A DNA stretch of 64,000 nucleotides, from positions 124,001-188,000 of the forward strand of contig CAKRYR010000001.1 of NCBI GenBank assembly GCA_934432595.1. Reading direction: 5' to 3'. The notes under the pieces are model-generated. The model worked only from the letters and a program-made list of their open reading frames with translations. It was not told where the DNA came from and searched no databases. The DNA comes from an uncultured Lachnospiraceae bacterium (GTDB lineage: Bacteria; Bacillota; Clostridia; Lachnospirales; Lachnospiraceae). The position numbers and the translations under genes are program-made. Positions 17,541-27,271 of the stretch are shown in pieces; position 1 is the stretch's first letter; each line of letters begins with the position of its first letter.

Positions 17541-20186
17541 TTACTTTGTTACAATAGCTGATATCATAGGTAAATTACAACCAGTATCATCCGAATCTAC
17601 ATCAAACTTTATTTTAATTATTTTATTACTGCCAATATAATTCTTCAAATCATTTATTGTCTTATCTTCAGAACTACTAAATATCTCATCATACTTCTTT
17701 GTTGTATAATTCCAAAAACATACTTTTCCTTTAAAGTTTCTATTATTTTCTTTATTCTCATTACTGTCAGATAAAAATTTCATAGAAACTATACTCACAT
17801 TCTTATCAATCGTAAAATCTGCTATTGTATTCTTCACAACAAATACACTACCTGTAGTACTACTATAATTATAATTTCCAAACTCAAATGTTATATCAGA
17901 TATACATATATTAGGAATATATCTTTGTGTACCAACACTATAATTAATATCAAACAATGATGTCACTACATCTATTCCTTCCTCTTGAATGCTATTATCC
18001 TCAAACATACTTTTTTGATTTTTCTTAATAGCAAAAACACAACCTTTGCTCATTCCCGAAATACCACCACTTATCATATAGTATTGCATAGCTCTCGTAA
18101 TACCATTTGGTGTTACTTTTCCATGTGAATCTAATGAGTTTCTATTATTTGCCACTTTGTCCATTAGCATAGGAATTATCGTCTCTAGTTCATCCAATGA
18201 TGTATAATTCTTATGTTTGATATTCTTCTCAGAAACTTTTTCATCTTTATCTAAGTCTCCAAAATATAAAACTGAAGTTTTTGTTATAATAAATACATAA
18301 TCAAAGTCAGACTTTGTTTTATTATGAATAACACCACTATATGTATTATCCCAACAATTTAAATCTACGTCAAATTTATCATCAGCTTCCACTTCATAAT
18401 TTGACATAAACGTCTTAGTTCCAAAAGTTGATATTCCATCAAATCTAATATCAACACTTTGTTCCTTTGAAGTTAAATATGTACTAAACTTATCATTTTC
18501 TGATGATACCAACACACTGTTACTTGTACTTGTATTTACACCATATACCTCATTTTTTCCTTTTAACTTTAATTTATAAATCTTATTAACTGGCACTGTA
18601 ATATTAAAATATTCCTCAACCTTTGCTCTTCCATTCTCTCTCAATTCAGTAATACTAATATGCGATGAATGTAATTTATTTATTCTTGTTCCAATACCTA
18701 AGATTGAAAAAATAATACAAATTACAACAGTATATATTGGTAAAATCATTAACAACTTTTTGGTTTTATTCTTTACATTCATGGATATATATGTTGTTAT
18801 CATAGCTATTAAATATAGCATTAAGATAATAATATATATCACTGTATTAGGAACCTTTCCTTTACTAGACCCTAAAATACTCTCCAAAAACTTATTATAT
18901 ATAGTTTTATTTTCAACAGATGCATACGAACATATTGTAGAACTTATTTGTTCTCTTAATGCACTATACTTATTACTTAAAGCCAAATCAAAAGATGCTA
19001 CAATAATTTTTCCTTTACCATCAACTAAAGATTGCAGTATTGGTATTGATGATGCTGACTCTATAGTAACACCATTTTCTATAGAAATTTTTGCAACTTC
19101 TGTCTTTAACCAATATCGCTTTACTGTTTCATAATAAGCACTAATAACTGCCATATTAGCAGTTTTGTGTTCAGAGACTAGTCCCACTTCTATTCCTTCG
19201 CTAGAGTCTGTATATGTACCTGCTTTACATGCACTTAAAAAATTATCCCATATCGTTTCATCTATCTCATAATTATCTTCTTCAATTTTTTCTCTTAATA
19301 TATCAAAAATCTCATTTTTATTTCTAGAAATAAATGAAATTTCAAGGGTTTCAAAACCTGAAGCTACCATATTATATGAGTTTGAAAAATATCCTAAATA
19401 TGCACCAGCACCTTGTCCTGTTCCAAGTACAAGAGTTCCTCCATTATTAATCCAATCTGTAATAGCTATATATTGTGTTCTTGATAATAGTTTTATATCA
19501 AATCTATTAATTATTAATATGTCTATAGCATCTAATGCCCTATAATCTGTTGGAATTGTATTTTGATCAAAATAAAAATATGTACTATTTTTTTCTAATG
19601 CAATATAATTTACCTCTTTAGGCTTATCTGTTAAAACTCCTACCATAAATGTATTTTGGTCATACACCTTTAAATCAATAGTACATTTTGTAATTGTTTT
19701 CCCTCTTATATTTAGAATTTCACAGTTTATTTTATGTGACATTACATTTATTGGGACATACATTTTGACAACGTCTTTACTATTAGCTGCTATATCGAAA
19801 TCTTTTGTATACAAAGTTCCATCTTTATTCTGTGGTATACCTGTCTGAATAACTCCTGCAAAATATTCCCCTTTATTATCAATTGTAAATTTTATCTCAG
19901 CAAATGAATACATTTTTGCTCTATTATTCAAACCACACTCAATCTGTATTGTCAAATCATCTACTTTTTTAGTTATTGCCACATCATTTTTTAATACAAT
20001 TTGTTTAGAATTATTAACTTCTTTAGTATCTAGTTTATTATCAGCAGAACTAACTATTATATCTATTCCTATTCTAAAAAAAATAAACATCATAATAAAT
20101 ACAATTAGACTTTTAATTAAAAACTTTTTAGTCATAATTGTATTTATAAATGAACTGTTTATTTTTATCTTATCTTCTAGTTTCAT
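17541..20186 (-). CDS. Large exported membrane protein of a Gld-like ABC system
   Basis: An 881-residue protein with a membrane segment near residues 28-48, a large outside domain of about 420 residues, two membrane segments in the middle (IYIIILMLYLIAMITTYI and the next one), then a second outside domain of about 380 residues. LSRTQYIAITDWINNGGTLV followed by GTGQGAG is like the glutamine-amidotransferase-like fold of exported ABC-associated proteins (GldG-like). I do not recognise a catalytic site. GGAGG lies 6 bases before the ATG at 20186; the longer frame to 20240 would overlap the upstream gene. It lies between the sigma-factor genes and the ABC pair. Confidence 0.75.
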   Translation of the reverse strand: MKLEDKIKINSSFINTIMTKKFLIKSLIVFIMMFIFFRIGIDIIVSSADNKLDTKEVNNSKQIVLKNDVAITKKVDDLTIQIECGLNNRAKMYSFAEIKFTIDNKGEYFAGVIQTGIPQNKDGTLYTKDFDIAANSKDVVKMYVPINVMSHKINCEILNIRGKTITKCTIDLKVYDQNTFMVGVLTDKPKEVNYIALEKNSTYFYFDQNTIPTDYRALDAIDILIINRFDIKLLSRTQYIAITDWINNGGTLVLGTGQGAGAYLGYFSNSYNMVASGFETLEISFISRNKNEIFDILREKIEEDNYEIDETIWDNFLSACKAGTYTDSSEGIEVGLVSEHKTANMAVISAYYETVKRYWLKTEVAKISIENGVTIESASSIPILQSLVDGKGKIIVASFDLALSNKYSALREQISSTICSYASVENKTIYNKFLESILGSSKGKVPNTVIYIIILMLYLIAMITTYISMNVKNKTKKLLMILPIYTVVICIIFSILGIGTRINKLHSSHISITELRENGRAKVEEYFNITVPVNKIYKLKLKGKNEVYGVNTSTSNSVLVSSENDKFSTYLTSKEQSVDIRFDGISTFGTKTFMSNYEVEADDKFDVDLNCWDNTYSGVIHNKTKSDFDYVFIITKTSVLYFGDLDKDEKVSEKNIKHKNYTSLDELETIIPMLMDKVANNRNSLDSHGKVTPNGITRAMQYYMISGGISGMSKGCVFAIKKNQKSMFEDNSIQEEGIDVVTSLFDINYSVGTQRYIPNICISDITFEFGNYNYSSTTGSVFVVKNTIADFTIDKNVSIVSMKFLSDSNENKENNRNFKGKVCFWNYTTKKYDEIFSSSEDKTINDLKNYIGSNKIIKIKFDVDSDDTGCNLPMISAIVTK

Positions 20187-20229
20187 AACAATCCTCCATC
20201 CCAAAGCTTTCTCATTGGAATGTATAGTA

Positions 20230-20562
20230 TTATCTAACAAATATTCCTATAATATACAATACTACAAGAAAAACTGTTAATAAAATATTTACTATAATAG
20301 CTACTAAAGGAATTGTAAAATAATTATTATCATCTTCCCTTACACCTTTAAATGCATAATAAATACCATTTCCACCAACTATAATAGCCAATACTCCTAC
20401 TAACCCCGTAATTATACCCAGTTTTCCATTTGTACTTGTAGCTCTGTAACACATTATTCCTATAATGATTAAATTTGCTACTCCACATAAAATAGATATA
20501 GACGTATTAACTGGTAAATTTTCTATACTATATTTTCTTCTCTTTCTAATTCTTCTATTCAT
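20230..20562 (-). CDS. Small three-span membrane protein
   Basis: A 110-residue basic-start protein (MNRRIRKRRKYS) with three hydrophobic segments at about residues 20-40, 48-70 and 84-108. It resembles small membrane proteins I remember as DUF6142, but I cannot verify that. It is the third gene of the ECF sigma operon, placed just before the large exported protein, whose real start at 20186 leaves a 43-base gap. Function unknown. Confidence 0.6.
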   Translation of the reverse strand: MNRRIRKRRKYSIENLPVNTSISILCGVANLIIIGIMCYRATSTNGKLGIITGLVGVLAIIVGGNGIYYAFKGVREDDNNYFTIPLVAIIVNILLTVFLVVLYIIGIFVR

Positions 20563-20577
20563 TTCTCTATCTTATTC

Positions 20578-20796
20578 TTAAACCTCTGCATTCTTATTTA
20601 AATCTATTGTAAAATAACCTCTTCTTTTATTTCCCTTCGGAAGTTTCTCATTCTCAACCTCATCTTCCATATAGTAATCATCATAATCATCTTCATATTC
20701 TTCCTCACCAAATACTTTAGATAAAACCATCCAAACTCCTCCCAAAACTGCTACTACTGCTGTTAAAGATAATACAACCTTAACCAACTTTTTCAT
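20578..20796 (-). CDS. Small single-span membrane protein with acidic tail
   Basis: A 72-residue protein: short basic start (MKKLVKVV), one membrane segment (about residues 6-25), then a very acidic Glu/Asp/Tyr stretch (EEEYEDDYDDYYMEDEVE) and a basic C-terminus. GGAGG lies 8 bases ahead of the ATG at 20796, which decides the start; the frame is open further upstream. It directly follows the ECF sigma gene, the usual position of an anti-sigma factor, but it shows no known zinc-finger anti-sigma motif. Its role is therefore open. Confidence 0.6.
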   Translation of the reverse strand: MKKLVKVVLSLTAVVAVLGGVWMVLSKVFGEEEYEDDYDDYYMEDEVENEKLPKGNKRRGYFTIDLNKNAEV

Positions 20797-20874
20797 ATAC
20801 ATATCCTCCATTCCAAAGTTATTAATAGCCACTACATTTTTAAGTATATCTAAGAACACTGTCATTGTCAAAAA

Positions 20875-21432
20875 TTACTGTCTTACATAACCATAATAAA
20901 CATATTTCTCTTTATATTTTTCCAACATTTTTCTTGCTCTATGTAATCTAGTCCGAACTGTTCCCTCATTAATATTTAAATTATAAGCAGTTTCCTCTAT
21001 TGACATTTCTCTATAATAAATACAGGCTATCACATTACTATAATCCATTGGTAACTTATCAATACAATACCTAACCAATGCGTAATTATCATTAAAATCA
21101 TTCGTTATATCTTTCTCATCCTGCATAAATAAGCTTTCTTTGTCAATTTCATCATTAAACTCTAAATCATCAAAATAAATATTAATTGGAACCTCATGTA
21201 AATTATACTTATTTCTACTATAATCTGAAGCTATATTAAATGCAATCCTTGCAATATATGCTCTTATATTTTTTTGACTATCTAGTTCATTTTTATGTTC
21301 TAATACCTTAATAAATGTTTCTTGAAATATATCGTCAGTATTTTGTTTATTTTTTACATTTACTTCTGCTATTTTTCTAACTAAAGCTCCATATCTATTA
21401 ATCAATTTCTCAATATCTGGCTGTTGAATCAT
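20875..21432 (-). CDS. ECF-type sigma-70 family RNA polymerase sigma factor
   Basis: A 185-residue sigma factor. Region 2 is seen as DDIFQETFIKVLEH and AYIARIAFNIASDYSR; region 4 as MSIEETAYNLNINEGTVRTRLHRARKML, a helix-turn-helix that reads the -35 box. Region 3 is absent, as in the ECF group. It is probably the first gene of the 15.3-21.4 kb operon (two small membrane proteins, large exported protein, ABC ATPase, permease), whose expression it may drive. No canonical anti-sigma factor follows. Confidence 0.92.
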   Translation of the reverse strand: MIQQPDIEKLINRYGALVRKIAEVNVKNKQNTDDIFQETFIKVLEHKNELDSQKNIRAYIARIAFNIASDYSRNKYNLHEVPINIYFDDLEFNDEIDKESLFMQDEKDITNDFNDNYALVRYCIDKLPMDYSNVIACIYYREMSIEETAYNLNINEGTVRTRLHRARKMLEKYKEKYVYYGYVRQ

Positions 21433-21456
21433 ACCCTTATTACCCTTCCTATAATT

Positions 21457-23697
21457 CTAACTAGCAGATAATTCCATTATTCTTTTATCTAGACTGGTAT
21501 ACCTTTTTTGTTCACTTTCATTGTCTATCATAAGTTGTACCATTTTGCTGCTTCCTACTATAGTTACACACTTCTTAGCTCTTGTAACAGCAGTATATAG
21601 TAAATTCCTATTCATTAACATCTTTGGTCCCATAAAAATAGGCATAACTATAGCTGGATACTCACTTCCTTGAGATTTATGAATAGTGATTGCATAAGCT
21701 AATTCTAATTCATCTAATTGACTAAACTTATACTCAACAATCTTTCCTTCATCAAAAACAACCTTAACAATTTCTGCAAAATTATTAATCTCCTTGATAA
21801 TTCCTACATCTCCGTTAAATACTCCTGTTCCATTATCAACTAAAGTATTAAACTCACTCCTAATTTCCCATTCAATCTGATAATTGTTTTTAATTTGCAT
21901 CACCTTATCCTTTTCCCTAAAAATACAACCATGAGCCTCTTTTTCTTGTTTTCCAGGCTTAGGTGGATTAAGATAATTCTGCAAAACTTGGTTTAGTTTT
22001 TCTACGCCTAGTTCTCCTTTTTTCATAGGAGTTAAAACCTGAATATCATAAGACTTTGCATTAACATACTTTGGCATCTTATCTCTTACTAAAGAAACTA
22101 CTACTCCTAATATAGACATTGCATCATTTCTTTGCAACATAAAGAAATCCTTACTTTTATTGTCTAATCTTATACTTTCACCAGCATTAATTTTATGTGC
22201 ATTTGTAACAATATCACTTTCTGTTGCCTGTCTAAAAATCTTTGTCAGCATAACAACATTAAAACTATGTGATTTTATAATATCCTTTAATATGTTACCT
22301 GGTCCAACAGAAGGCAACTGATTTACATCACCAACCAAAATCAACCTAGTTCCTATTGGTATAGCCTTAAGAAGTGCATTCATAAGATTAACATCTACCA
22401 TAGACATTTCATCAATAATTATTACATCTGCTTCAAGAGGATTTTCCTCATTTCTCTCAAATGTAAATTTATCTTCTTCAGAATCTCTTGCACCCGATAT
22501 TTCTAATAGTCTATGTATCGTTTGAGCTGTTCTTTTTGTTGTCTCAGACATTCTTTTAGCCGCTCTTCCTGTTGGTGCAGCTAGTAAAATATTAAGATTA
22601 TCTTGTTCAAACATACGTATTATTGTATTTATAGTTGTAGTTTTTCCTGTACCTGGACCACCTGTAATAATTGTTATTCCATTCCTTATTGCTTCTAATA
22701 CAGCTGTCTTTTGATGTTCATCTAACTCAATATCAATATTTTCCATGGTACGTTGTAACCTTTTTTCAATATTTTTATATGTCAAATCATACTTAATGTT
22801 CAAATCCATTAGCATTCTTGCACAGTTTAATTCTGTATAATAAAGTGATGCATTATATATGATTATCTCCTTTTTATTAGGATCACCTTCACATTCTACC
22901 TCTTTTATTACTACCTTTCTCTCAACTTGCAAATTTTCTAATTGAACATCCAAAGTAGATATATCAGTCAATAATAGTTCTGCTACTTTATTTTTTAAAA
23001 CATTTTTTGGCAAATAAATATTACCTGCTCCTGCAGCTAAGGTTAACACATACATAATTCCTGCTCTTATTCTAAAATCAGAATCAACATTTATTCCAAC
23101 TTTAGTTGCAATTTCATCAGCTAGTTTAAATCCTATTCCACTAATATCCTCTGCCAGTTTATATGGATTTTCACGTATAATATCATACATTCTATATCCA
23201 TAATATTTATAAATTTTAACTGCATAAGTTGTACTTATACCATATTTCTGAAGGAATATCATTGCCTCTCTAAGATCTCTTTTTTCTTCGAATTGTTCAC
23301 CAATCTCTCTTGCTTTCTTCGCGCTTATTCCTTTAATCTCCGCAAGTCTCTCCGGTTCACATTCAATAATCCGAAAAGTATCCTCTCCAAACTTAGAAAT
23401 TATCTTCCTAGCAGTAGCCTCTTTTATTCCTTTAATTGCACCTGATGCAAGATATCTTTCCATTGCAACTGCATCTTTAGGTTCAATTATCTCATATTTG
23501 CTAACTTGTAATTGTTCTCCATATAAAGGGTGACTAGTATACTCTCCATATGCTTTAATATATTCACCTTCACTTATAAAGGAAAATGTACCCACTAAGA
23601 TTATGTCATCTACTTCAGTAACAACATTCATTACAGTATAACCATTATCTGTATTACGAAATTTAATTTTTTCAACATAACCTTCTATACATTCCAA
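21457..23697 (-). CDS. recD2: RecD2-type ATP-dependent DNA helicase
   Basis: A 746-residue superfamily 1B helicase. It has an N-terminal OB-like domain, helix-hairpin-helix repeats (residues about 90-200), Walker A GGPGTGKTTT near residue 345, DEMSMVD (motif II) and a C-terminal UvrD-like part with AYAITIHKSQGSEYPAI. This layout is that of RecD2, which acts without RecBC in Firmicutes in genome stability. The start is a TTG at 23697 with GGAGG 9 bases upstream. Confidence 0.95.
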   Translation of the reverse strand: MECIEGYVEKIKFRNTDNGYTVMNVVTEVDDIILVGTFSFISEGEYIKAYGEYTSHPLYGEQLQVSKYEIIEPKDAVAMERYLASGAIKGIKEATARKIISKFGEDTFRIIECEPERLAEIKGISAKKAREIGEQFEEKRDLREAMIFLQKYGISTTYAVKIYKYYGYRMYDIIRENPYKLAEDISGIGFKLADEIATKVGINVDSDFRIRAGIMYVLTLAAGAGNIYLPKNVLKNKVAELLLTDISTLDVQLENLQVERKVVIKEVECEGDPNKKEIIIYNASLYYTELNCARMLMDLNIKYDLTYKNIEKRLQRTMENIDIELDEHQKTAVLEAIRNGITIITGGPGTGKTTTINTIIRMFEQDNLNILLAAPTGRAAKRMSETTKRTAQTIHRLLEISGARDSEEDKFTFERNEENPLEADVIIIDEMSMVDVNLMNALLKAIPIGTRLILVGDVNQLPSVGPGNILKDIIKSHSFNVVMLTKIFRQATESDIVTNAHKINAGESIRLDNKSKDFFMLQRNDAMSILGVVVSLVRDKMPKYVNAKSYDIQVLTPMKKGELGVEKLNQVLQNYLNPPKPGKQEKEAHGCIFREKDKVMQIKNNYQIEWEIRSEFNTLVDNGTGVFNGDVGIIKEINNFAEIVKVVFDEGKIVEYKFSQLDELELAYAITIHKSQGSEYPAIVMPIFMGPKMLMNRNLLYTAVTRAKKCVTIVGSSKMVQLMIDNESEQKRYTSLDKRIMELSAS

Positions 23698-23716
23698 CCT
23701 TTAAATCCTCCTATAT

Positions 23717-24631
23717 CTATTGTCCATTCAAATATTCTATAACTCCATTTGCAATACCAATTGCTAATTTATTCTGATAATTCTTATCTACAAGTAATAA
23801 ATCTTCCTCTCTATTACTCATAAATCCCATCTCAACTATTGTAACAGGTACGCTACACCAATTAATCCCACTCATTGTATCCGTTTCTGATATTCCTTTA
23901 TTCTTAGCTCCAGTTGCTTCACACAATCTCTTTATCACTTTTTCTGACAAACTTCTGCTTTGGGAATAATATTGTCCACAATATGGATTGTTTCTTGTCT
24001 GGCACATAGTTAATGCACCTTTTGCGCTCTGATTTGATGCATAATTACAATGTATTCTAATAAATGCATCTGCACTATTATTATTAGCAACCATAGCCCT
24101 CTCAGAATTACTTATTGATACATCATGACTTTCTCTAACCATAATAACATTGTAACCCTTTTCTCTAAGTAAATCTCTAACAAGTAAAGATACATCTAAT
24201 GTAACTTTATACTCAGGGGCTCCAGAAGCTACCCCCGTTGTTCCAGATGACACCTTAGGTTTAGTCTCTGTTGCTCCTGGTGCTATTGGTTCATGCTCAT
24301 CCATAGCATGACGTTGATGACCTGCATCTATAACAATAGTATAATTAGAACTATTTCTCCCTTCTATCAACGAAACACTTGACGATGTATTTTTCGTTGC
24401 CTGATGTTTGCTAGTAGTAACAGTTGTAGCAGTTGCAACATTCGTAGCATTAGCATTTTCGTCTGTTTCATATTTTGAAACAGGAGCATCTTGTATTCCT
24501 TGTGGAACCTGAGAAGTTGAACTTGGCTCATTTAAATTTACCGAAACATCCTCTTCTTTTTTATTACATCCACTAGTTAAACACAATAATACAAATGTAA
24601 CAACCAATACATAAACTCTTACTACTTTCAT
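23717..24631 (-). CDS. N-acetylmuramoyl-L-alanine amidase, lipoprotein
   Basis: A 304-residue lipoprotein: a signal peptide ends in the lipobox LTSGC, followed by a Thr/Ala/Val-rich linker and an Amidase_3 domain. Zinc-site motifs are IVIDAGHQ, the following Glu (HEPIAPGA), FIRIHCN, and the catalytic VEMGFMSN near the end. It cuts the bond between muramic acid and L-alanine in peptidoglycan on the outside of the membrane. AGGAGG 6 bases ahead of the ATG at 24631 decides the start. It lies between recD2 and lysA. Confidence 0.93.
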   Translation of the reverse strand: MKVVRVYVLVVTFVLLCLTSGCNKKEEDVSVNLNEPSSTSQVPQGIQDAPVSKYETDENANATNVATATTVTTSKHQATKNTSSSVSLIEGRNSSNYTIVIDAGHQRHAMDEHEPIAPGATETKPKVSSGTTGVASGAPEYKVTLDVSLLVRDLLREKGYNVIMVRESHDVSISNSERAMVANNNSADAFIRIHCNYASNQSAKGALTMCQTRNNPYCGQYYSQSRSLSEKVIKRLCEATGAKNKGISETDTMSGINWCSVPVTIVEMGFMSNREEDLLLVDKNYQNKLAIGIANGVIEYLNGQ

Positions 24632-24738
24632 ACAACTCCTCCTTGTCGTCCCCAAGAATTAAAAATCTCATATAATCCTTTATCATACAAATGGAAGTGC
24701 AATTATTTTTTTAAACATAAACAAAATCATACAATGAA

Positions 24739-26013
24739 TTAATCGTCATATTTCATATTTTTAATGATATCACTAAAATCAAATGTACAGAAATAATCTC
24801 TTGGTGTTTCAGCTCTTCTAATCATTTTTACACTACCATCTTCTTGTAATAGAAGCTCTGCTGATTTTAATCTTCCATTATAATTATATCCCATAGCATA
24901 TCCATGTGCTCCTGTATCATGAATAACAATATAATCACCTTTATCTATCTTTGGCAATTTTCTATCAATTGCGAATTTATCATTATTCTCACATAAAGAA
25001 CCTACTATATCGTATGTCTCAGTGCATGGTTCATCTTCTTTACCTAAAACTGTGATATGGTGGTATGCTCCATACATTGCTGGTCTCATAAGATCTACTG
25101 CACATGAATCCAAACCTATATAATTCTTATGAATATTTTTCTCATGTATTGCAGTAGACACTAGGCAACCATATGGTCCTAACATATATCTACCTAACTC
25201 TGTATAAATAGCCACATCTCCCATTCCTGCTGGAATAAGAACTTCATCATATGCTTTTTTAACGCCTTGAGCGATTACCTCTATATCTCCTTCTTCTTCA
25301 TCTGGAGTATATGGAATACCAATTCCTCCTGATAAATTGATAAATGTAATATTCGCTCCTGTCTTTTCCTTTAATTCTACAGCCAATTCAAACAAAATCT
25401 TAGCCAATATTGGATAATAATCATTTGATGTAGTATTACTTGCTAGGAATGAATGAATACCAAATTCCTCTACTCCTAGTTCTTTTAATCTAGTAAATCC
25501 CTCAATCATCTGTTCCTTAGTAAATCCATACTTTGCATCACCTGGATTATCCATAATATCTGTACTAACTTGGAATATTCCTCCTGGATTATATCTACAA
25601 CATATTTTCTTAGGTAATCCAGTCAATTCCTTCAAGAAATCAATATGAGTAATATCATCTAAATTAATAATTGCATTTAAATTCATAGCCTTAATGTAAT
25701 CTTCCTTTGGTGTTTCATTTGAAGAAAACATTATCTCTTCACCCGTAATGCCACATGCTTCAGATAGCATAAGTTCTGTATATGATGAACAATCTGCTCC
25801 ACAACCTTCTTCTTGTAATATCTTCATTATATATGGATTAGGCTCAGCCTTAACTGCAAAATATTCTTTAAAACCTTTATTCCATGAAAATGCCTTATTA
25901 AGTCTTCTCGCATTTTCTCTTATTCCCTTTTCATCGTACAAATGAAATGGTGTTGGGTATGTTTTAACTATCTCTTCTACTTGTTCTTTTGTTACAAATG
26001 TTTTCTTTTTCAT
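24739..26013 (-). CDS. lysA: Diaminopimelate decarboxylase (PLP fold III)
   Basis: Last step of lysine synthesis, meso-diaminopimelate to lysine. The 424-residue enzyme has the PLP lysine Lys55 in YFAVKAEPNP, the phosphate-binding region around NLSGGIGIPY, RYNPGG and the C-terminal GSLCENNDKFA (active-site Cys) and AHGYAMGYNYNGR. These fit the LysA branch. The diaminopimelate-type substrate is inferred from CEN-type motifs; carboxynorspermidine decarboxylase is less likely. Start ATG with a GAGGAG upstream. Confidence 0.9.
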   Translation of the reverse strand: MKKKTFVTKEQVEEIVKTYPTPFHLYDEKGIRENARRLNKAFSWNKGFKEYFAVKAEPNPYIMKILQEEGCGADCSSYTELMLSEACGITGEEIMFSSNETPKEDYIKAMNLNAIINLDDITHIDFLKELTGLPKKICCRYNPGGIFQVSTDIMDNPGDAKYGFTKEQMIEGFTRLKELGVEEFGIHSFLASNTTSNDYYPILAKILFELAVELKEKTGANITFINLSGGIGIPYTPDEEEGDIEVIAQGVKKAYDEVLIPAGMGDVAIYTELGRYMLGPYGCLVSTAIHEKNIHKNYIGLDSCAVDLMRPAMYGAYHHITVLGKEDEPCTETYDIVGSLCENNDKFAIDRKLPKIDKGDYIVIHDTGAHGYAMGYNYNGRLKSAELLLQEDGSVKMIRRAETPRDYFCTFDFSDIIKNMKYDD

Positions 26014-26125
26014 GGTTCTCTAACTCCTCGCTTTATTTATCTAATATTAAAGTATACCAAATTTTGCCTTACATTCAAACATTATTTTACAATTATTGCT
26101 TTTTTTTGCCTGATTTGTGCTATTT

Positions 26126-26743
26126 TTAGTTATAAATCTTTGTTTTATCTAGCTTATACCTTTTTCTATTTTTACTTTTAACTTTTGAAGAAACCGAATA
26201 TATCTTCTTATATGAACTTGTATTTACATAATATTTAGTTGTCTTAATTGTAGAATTAACACCAGATACTAATAAACTTCCATCTTGTTGTACATATGCA
26301 GCAAATATATAATATTCATTTTTGTTTGGTAAAATATCATTCTCATATACATATTTTACATTACTGTATTTATCTTTTCCCCCTGCCTTTAATATTTTTA
26401 CATTTTTTTTCTTTAAAAGGTTTCCTTTTACATTTTTAATCACTTGAAGATTATAGTATGTATATGGACTAGTTATCCACTTATTTTCTACTTTTACGGG
26501 ATATTTATACACAGTTTTTCCTTGGTTGATTACTTTACCCACAAATATATAATCTGCATCTGAGACAATATTATTTAAATTATTTGCATCAAATCCATAA
26601 CTTGCATGAATATACTTTATTTTATCTTTATTATCATTGTAATCCAAATAATATATAGTTCCCATTACTACTGATAATACTAACAACATAGTTACTCCAA
26701 TAATCATTTTCTTACTCTTTATAAAATTTACTACCTTATTCAT
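26126..26743 (-). CDS. Membrane-anchored exported protein, unknown
   Basis: A 205-residue protein with an N-terminal membrane anchor (residues about 13-32) and an outside beta-rich domain of about 150 residues that ends in a very basic tail (KSKNRKRYKLDKTKIYN). The middle part (YIFVGKVINQGKT and YIFAAYVQQDGSLLVSG) looks like a compact beta domain; I do not recognise the family. GGAGG precedes the ATG. It begins 33 bases after the metzincin gene ends, so the two are probably co-transcribed. It could be a partner, inhibitor or substrate of that protease. Confidence 0.7.
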   Translation of the reverse strand: MNKVVNFIKSKKMIIGVTMLLVLSVVMGTIYYLDYNDNKDKIKYIHASYGFDANNLNNIVSDADYIFVGKVINQGKTVYKYPVKVENKWITSPYTYYNLQVIKNVKGNLLKKKNVKILKAGGKDKYSNVKYVYENDILPNKNEYYIFAAYVQQDGSLLVSGVNSTIKTTKYYVNTSSYKKIYSVSSKVKSKNRKRYKLDKTKIYN

Positions 26744-26776
26744 TTTAAACCTCCAATTAATATTCTATTCTTTACA

Positions 26777-27271
26777 TTAATATAAATATTTGTATGCATA
26801 ATTATATGACTTCTTATCATTAGAACTTAGCTTTACCCTAGATGTCGCATAAGGATACATGATGTCTGCACTAGTATTATGACCCAATCCCAAGGCATGT
26901 CCCAATTCATGTATACATACATTTTTCTTTTGATTATTGGAAAACATGTCCATGTTATACTTATTAAATCTAATTATGCCATTTGAAAAAGTTATACCTG
27001 CTACAGCACTCACTTCAAAGCAATCTGACACTGCTAGATCCTGCCATCTCACTAAATTGTCTTTTCGTATCACTCCTTTCTTATAACTATTCCAAACTTT
27101 TATTGCTCCTTCAAACTGAGATTTATACGTAGTCTTTCCATCCCAATCTAGATGCTTACCCGAGTCAACTAGATTCCATCTCATTACCTTAACAGCAGCT
27201 TGACTCTCACCACATTGCACCATCATAATTGCCATAATACACGCAACAACACCTACTAAAACTCTCCTCAT
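26777..27271 (-). CDS. Exported metzincin-type zinc metalloprotease (M10-like)
   Basis: A 164-residue protein with a signal peptide (residues 1 to about 26) and a minimal metzincin domain. It has HELGHALGLGH (zinc ligands His121, His125, His131; Glu122 as base) and a Met-turn DIMYP 7 residues later. There is no pro-domain with a cysteine switch and no C-terminal domain, so it is near the smallest size for the family. It should act outside the cell. The upstream gap holds a hairpin and direct repeats that may control it. Confidence 0.88.
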   Translation of the reverse strand: MRRVLVGVVACIMAIMMVQCGESQAAVKVMRWNLVDSGKHLDWDGKTTYKSQFEGAIKVWNSYKKGVIRKDNLVRWQDLAVSDCFEVSAVAGITFSNGIIRFNKYNMDMFSNNQKKNVCIHELGHALGLGHNTSADIMYPYATSRVKLSSNDKKSYNYAYKYLY

